Below, piece after piece: positions 60,464-64,000 of a DNA stretch of 64,000 nucleotides. Within the stretch, counting starts at the first letter, position 1, and each line of letters begins with the position of its first letter. Below the pieces are notes generated by a model, which saw only the letters and a program-made list of their open reading frames with translations, did no database searches and was not told the origin of the DNA. The stretch spans positions 992,001 to 1,056,000 of the forward strand of contig JBGAHD010000001.1 of the NCBI GenBank assembly GCA_044226395.1, given 5' to 3'. The position numbers and the translations under genes are program-made. The DNA comes from JBGAHD01 sp044226395. GTDB taxonomy: Bacteria; Pseudomonadota; Gammaproteobacteria; Xanthomonadales; Ahniellaceae.

Positions 60464-60530
60464 GGGCGGGTTTCAACTCTCGGGCGCGCACTGTGACAAG
60501 AGCGCGCCGCCGCCCGCAAGTCCCGTCGGT

Positions 60531-62084
60531 TCACCCGCGTTCGATGCGGGCGCGCTCGTCTTCCCAATGCTGACGCCAACGTTCGAAGCTGGCGCGATTT
60601 TCCTCGAAGGCGTTACGCAGCAATTGCCGTTCGAACGCGTTGGTGCTTTCCGGTGGATGGTCGACGCGCGCGCGTTCGGCGTCGAGCCAGCGTCGACCAT
60701 CGGCGATGTGCTGACGGATCTGCTCGACCTGCTGCGCGCGCGTGCCGCGCAATTTCAACGGCGGCAAGGGCGGTTCGGGATAGAGCTTGGCGATGCTCAT
60801 GTCGACGCGATGCTCGATCGTCTCGACGGGCGCGCCTTTCGCGGACGGAGGCGCGGGCGGCGCGGCCACGAGCGAGGACGACGTAGCCACGTCGGCCGGA
60901 CCGCCGAGCAAGGGCGACGCCGATGGCGCGACCACGACGGTCGCGGGCTCCCCGCTGCGCCACATCTGAATGGTCCAGGCCACGCCCGTGGCCACCAGCA
61001 AAACGCCCGCGGCCGCGCCGAACCAGCGACGCAAGCGACGCATGGGCAAACGTTCGCGGGACGTGATCGATGCGGGCTCGAAGGTTTCGGGCGACGCGGA
61101 CTCGAACGACTCGGATGACGCGCGCGAGGCTTCGCTCGACACCGATTCGCCCGCGAGGATGCTCGCCGCCAGCGCATGCACCGGACGTTCGCCGGACGGA
61201 CGCGACGCGGCTTCCGGTTCGGGCGTGGCTTCGGGATTCAACTTGGGCAGCGGCTGCGTGGCGCCGCGCGTGTCGAGTGCCAGCGCTTCGATGGCGCGCG
61301 CCATTTCCCGCGCGGAGCCGAAGCGCTCGTCTCGTCGCTTGGCCAAGGCCTTGGCCACGATCGGTTGCCAATGCGCGAGTTCGCGCGGCAGGTTTGGCAC
61401 CGGCGCGTCGCTGTGCGCGAGCGCGATGGCAAGATCATCGGCGCCGGTGAAGGGCAGTTGCCCGGTGAGCATCTGATAAAGCACCACGCCGACACTGTAC
61501 AGATCAGCGCGCGGATCGAGCTTGTCGCCTCGCGCCTGCTCGGGACTCATGTAGCGCGCCGAACCCAGCGTGCGGCCGGCGCGCGTGAGGCGCTCGGCCG
61601 TGGGCGCCACCCACAGCGCGATGCCGAAATCGGCGAGCTGCGGGCGACCCTCGTTGTCGAACAGAATGTTCTCGGGCTTGATGTCGCGATGCACGAAGCC
61701 GCGCGCGTGCGCGTGATGCAGGGCTTCGAGCAGGTTCAGCGCGATGCGCCGCGCGTCGGCCTCGGGCAGCCGACCGCGCAGGCCCAGATGGCCGCCGTCG
61801 AGCACGGGCATGGAGTAGTACAATCGGCCATCGGCGGTGACGCCCGATTCGATGATCGACACGATGTGCGGATGCTGGAGCGCCGCGACCGTCTGCGCCT
61901 CGCGCAGGAATCGCGCGCGGGCCTCGCCATCGCCATCTTCCTGGGCCAGCACCTTGACCGCCACCGTGCGCTGCAGGCCGACCTGCTCGGCGCGATAGAC
62001 CGTGGCCATGCCGCCGCGCCCTTGCAGGCGCACGATGCGGTAGCCTGGAATCTCCGGCCACGATTCGGACGGCTCTCGCTTCAT
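60531..62084 (-). CDS. Membrane-anchored Ser/Thr protein kinase (Hanks type)
   Basis: A 517-residue PknB-like kinase. The kinase domain (about 12-275) has the Gly loop LQGRGGMATVYRAEQ, VAVKVL (Lys44), HRDIKPEN (catalytic Asp134), ADFGIAL (Asp152), and GSARYMSPEQARG. A Ser/Glu/Ala-rich linker is followed by a single TM helix (AAAGVLLVATGVAWTIQMW) and a periplasmic, charged helical tail of about 150 residues (QQVEQIRQHIADGRRWL). No PASTA or other known sensor is recognised. ATG 62084 is preferred, with GGGGGAG 7 bases away. No cognate phosphatase is nearby. Confidence 0.92.
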   Translation of the reverse strand: MKREPSESWPEIPGYRIVRLQGRGGMATVYRAEQVGLQRTVAVKVLAQEDGDGEARARFLREAQTVAALQHPHIVSIIESGVTADGRLYYSMPVLDGGHLGLRGRLPEADARRIALNLLEALHHAHARGFVHRDIKPENILFDNEGRPQLADFGIALWVAPTAERLTRAGRTLGSARYMSPEQARGDKLDPRADLYSVGVVLYQMLTGQLPFTGADDLAIALAHSDAPVPNLPRELAHWQPIVAKALAKRRDERFGSAREMARAIEALALDTRGATQPLPKLNPEATPEPEAASRPSGERPVHALAASILAGESVSSEASRASSESFESASPETFEPASITSRERLPMRRLRRWFGAAAGVLLVATGVAWTIQMWRSGEPATVVVAPSASPLLGGPADVATSSSLVAAPPAPPSAKGAPVETIEHRVDMSIAKLYPEPPLPPLKLRGTRAQQVEQIRQHIADGRRWLDAERARVDHPPESTNAFERQLLRNAFEENRASFERWRQHWEDERARIERG

Positions 62085-62222
62085 GCCCATGCTCCCCCCG
62101 CGACCGCCTGCAGCCCCCTGAGGCGCGACGCGTGGCGGCAGTATCGTAAACGCCAAATGTCCCGCTTGTGAACGCCGGGGCATGTCATGCCCGAACAAAA
62201 CCCGATAGCCACGAGGTGAATG

Positions 62223-62771
62223 ATGTCAGATACGCCGGCCCTCGCCCTGATCCTGCGCGCCACCGCCTTCGCCGCCGCCAAGCACCGCAATCAGCGGCGC
62301 AAGGACGCCGAAGCCTCGCCGTACATCAATCACCCGATCGCACTAGCCGACACCTTGGTCAACGAAGGCGGCGTCGACGACCCCGCGATTCTCGCCGCCG
62401 CGATCTTGCACGACACGATCGAGGACACCGACACCACCGCGCAGGAACTGCGCGACACCTTCGGCGCGATCATCGCCGACGTGGTGCTGGAAGTCACCGA
62501 CGACAAGTCCCTGACCCGCGATCGCCGCAAGCAGGCGCAGCTCGAGCACGCGCGACATCTGTCGCCGCGCGCGGCCCAGGTCAAGATCGCCGACAAGATC
62601 AGCAATCTGCGCGACATCCTGGCCACGCCACCGGCGGATTGGTCGGCCGCGCGCAAGCGCGAGTATTTCGAATGGGCCAAGGCCATCGTCGATGCGGTGC
62701 GTGGCGCCAACCCGAAGCTGGAGGCGGTGTTCGACGCGGTGTACGCGCGGGGCGGCGCCTTCGTCGACTGA
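62223..62771 (+). CDS. MESH1-like HD-domain (p)ppGpp hydrolase
   Basis: A 182-residue stand-alone HD hydrolase of the SpoT/MESH1 type. The metal and catalytic residues are all present: His37 (INHPIALAD), His63 and Asp64 with Glu67-Asp68 (ILHDTIEDTD), and Asp124/Asn128 (KIADKISNLRD). No synthetase or TGS/ACT domains follow, so it could only degrade alarmones. ATG 62223 has GAGG at a good distance; ATG 62220 is one codon longer. It lies between the kinase (divergent) and the S41 peptidase (convergent). Confidence 0.9.
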   Translation: MSDTPALALILRATAFAAAKHRNQRRKDAEASPYINHPIALADTLVNEGGVDDPAILAAAILHDTIEDTDTTAQELRDTFGAIIADVVLEVTDDKSLTRDRRKQAQLEHARHLSPRAAQVKIADKISNLRDILATPPADWSAARKREYFEWAKAIVDAVRGANPKLEAVFDAVYARGGAFVD

Positions 62772-62854
62772 GCGCGCGCGAGGTCCTTCGCGCGCGCTGG
62801 GCGTGGTGACGTATCGCGAGCGGGCCGCGATCTCGCCGGCGGCCCGCGCCGAAG

Positions 62855-63964
62855 TCACTGCATGTCGGCGAGCGTGTCGCGCATGCGCTCGCGCCAATCG
62901 GCGTCGGTTTCCGTGGCGATCAGTTGCTTGAGAATCTCGATGTGCGCCGCGTCCTGGGCGTCATCCACCGACACCGCGATGTCCGGCGTCACGCCCACGC
63001 CTTCCCAATCGGTGTGCGTGACTGGATTGATCGGGCGACCCGTGGGCACGAACAGCATGAAGTGATCATTCAAGCGCCGCGGACTCCCCGCGTGCGCGCC
63101 ACCGCCCGTGGTCTTGCCGACCAGCACCGCGCGCCCCGCGTGCTTCAAGGCGTAGGCGAAATCTTCGCAGCCCGAGAACGTATCGGGGCCAATCAGCACG
63201 TAGATCGGGCGCGACTCGCCGTAACGCACGCCCGCGACGTCGGCGCTGGTCCAGCGCACTTCGGTGCGATCCTCATCGCGCCAATAAATGTCGTTGAGAT
63301 GCGTGGGGCGATCGAACAGATAGCTCGCGACCAGCATCACGCCCTCTGGATCGCCGCCGCCACATTCGCGCAGATCGATCACCAGGGCGCGCGTGTCGGC
63401 GACCAGTTGCATCGTCGCCGCCGCGCGCGTGGCGATCTGATCGGGCCGACCGAAGCCGCGCAGATCGATCAGGCCGATATTGGCCTTGAGCCGCATCACG
63501 TGCGCGAAGCCAAAGTTGAAACGCGTCTGCTGCAGCAACTCGGCCGCGCGCTCGTCCGCCGAGCCGGCGTCGCCATCGGCGGACGCGGCCAGGGGTTTGT
63601 CGAAGTAACGCGAGGCAAGATGCGGGTCGTGGCTGATGTCCTGCAAGGTCTCGGTCAGCGTGTCGGAAAACTCGATCGCGCTGTCGATCTTCGCGAACTG
63701 CCCGGCGCGCGCGCGTTCGCGCAATTGCTCGGCGATGGCCACGCCGCGATCGGGAAAGACGTAGTAGCGGCTCAAGGCCTGCGCGGCTTGCTCGATGACC
63801 TCGGCGCGCGTCGCTTCGTCGATCGCCATGTCGACGACGGGCGGTCCCGGTGGCGGGCGATGGCTCCAGAGCATCCAGGCGGCGAAGCCCAGGCCCAGAA
63901 CCAAGATTCCCGATCCAGCCCACAGCACGCGGCGCCAGGGGGCGCGGGCGGGTGTTGCGTTCAT
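62855..63964 (-). CDS. Membrane-anchored S41-family (IRBP-like) peptidase
   Basis: A 369-residue protein with an N-terminal TM segment (VLWAGSGILVLGLGFAAWML). It has the S41 helical N-domain (ALSRYYVFPDRGVAIAEQLR) and the peptidase core: NIGLIDLRGFG, ALVIDLRECGGGDPEGVMLV and the nucleophile in IGPDTFSGCEDFAYALKHAG, then GKTTGGGAHAGSPRRLND. No PDZ domain is seen, matching IRBP/Tri-like S41 members. The start is ATG 63964. The 36 bases after it end the window. Confidence 0.88.
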   Translation of the reverse strand: MNATPARAPWRRVLWAGSGILVLGLGFAAWMLWSHRPPPGPPVVDMAIDEATRAEVIEQAAQALSRYYVFPDRGVAIAEQLRERARAGQFAKIDSAIEFSDTLTETLQDISHDPHLASRYFDKPLAASADGDAGSADERAAELLQQTRFNFGFAHVMRLKANIGLIDLRGFGRPDQIATRAAATMQLVADTRALVIDLRECGGGDPEGVMLVASYLFDRPTHLNDIYWRDEDRTEVRWTSADVAGVRYGESRPIYVLIGPDTFSGCEDFAYALKHAGRAVLVGKTTGGGAHAGSPRRLNDHFMLFVPTGRPINPVTHTDWEGVGVTPDIAVSVDDAQDAAHIEILKQLIATETDADWRERMRDTLADMQ

Positions 63965-64000
63965 CGTTACTCCTCGCAAGTGGTCAGCGTCGACAGTCGA

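Overview
The window is GC-rich, densely coded chromosomal DNA of a gammaproteobacterium, most likely of the Xanthomonadales/Lysobacterales lineage (Lysobacter/Dokdonella-like). The main clues are a MetX homologue with the serine O-succinyltransferase type of sequence, a full aerobic kynurenine degradation set, DUF3011 repeats, and several large secreted proteins with modules I associate with that order. The assignment rests on gene content and recall, not on a search. I see no phage, insertion sequence, CRISPR array or plasmid functions.

Layout: (1) 0-2.5 kb: a pseudo-receiver/CheX-like protein and a receiver-HDOD protein. (2) 2.5-6.1 kb, minus: rpsP-rimM-trmD-rplS and ffh. (3) 6.2-9.2 kb: a CcsA/YpjD-like membrane protein, a PilZ protein, radA and a channel-like membrane protein. 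(4) 9.3-13.3 kb, minus: dnaB-alr and rpsF-rpsR-rplI. (5) 13.7-16.2 kb: an A-type Fe-S carrier, asnS and two small unknown genes. (6) 16.2-27.9 kb: the kynurenine/3-hydroxyanthranilate region (SDR, aminomuconate-semialdehyde dehydrogenase, beta-carbonic anhydrase, RidA-type deaminase, HAAO, outer-membrane barrel, ACMSD, kynU, kmo), with a large FG-GAP protein inserted on the opposite strand. (7) 27.9-32.6 kb: a giant subtilase and a DUF3293 protein. (8) 32.6-39.6 kb: the complete ccmABCDEFGHI cytochrome c maturation operon. (9) 39.6-44.5 kb, minus: a propeller/M28/PDZ peptidase, a beta-helix protein and a TrmB-like methyltransferase. (10) 44.5-46.4 kb: a MetX/SST-type acyltransferase, cysteine dioxygenase and tRNA-Leu. 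(11) 46.4-51 kb, mostly minus: small accessory genes (DinB, two secreted proteins, a SRPBCC/ArsR pair, an unknown). (12) 51.2-56.5 kb: a DUF3011 protein, an M48 peptidase plus a SUMF1-domain membrane protein, rnd and tRNA-Ala. (13) 57-64 kb: a soluble PAS-PAS chemoreceptor, yjjG and yjjX, a membrane Ser/Thr kinase, a MESH1-like alarmone hydrolase and an S41 peptidase.

How genes work together: kmo, kynU, HAAO, ACMSD, the aldehyde dehydrogenase and the RidA-type deaminase cover kynurenine to the oxalocrotonate level. Tryptophan dioxygenase and kynurenine formamidase are not in the window. The embedded carbonic anhydrase could handle CO2 released by ACMSD. The ccm genes form one translationally coupled operon. 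MetX/SST and cysteine dioxygenase would make and oxidise cysteine.

The least explained material is a short C-terminal FE tail shared by two secreted proteins, a WY/SGHG-type module shared by the subtilase and an orphan secreted protein, the non-enzymatic-looking SDR, barrel protein and carbonic anhydrase in the kynurenine operon, the pseudo-receiver/CheX protein, and two intergenic regions rich in perfect inverted repeats.
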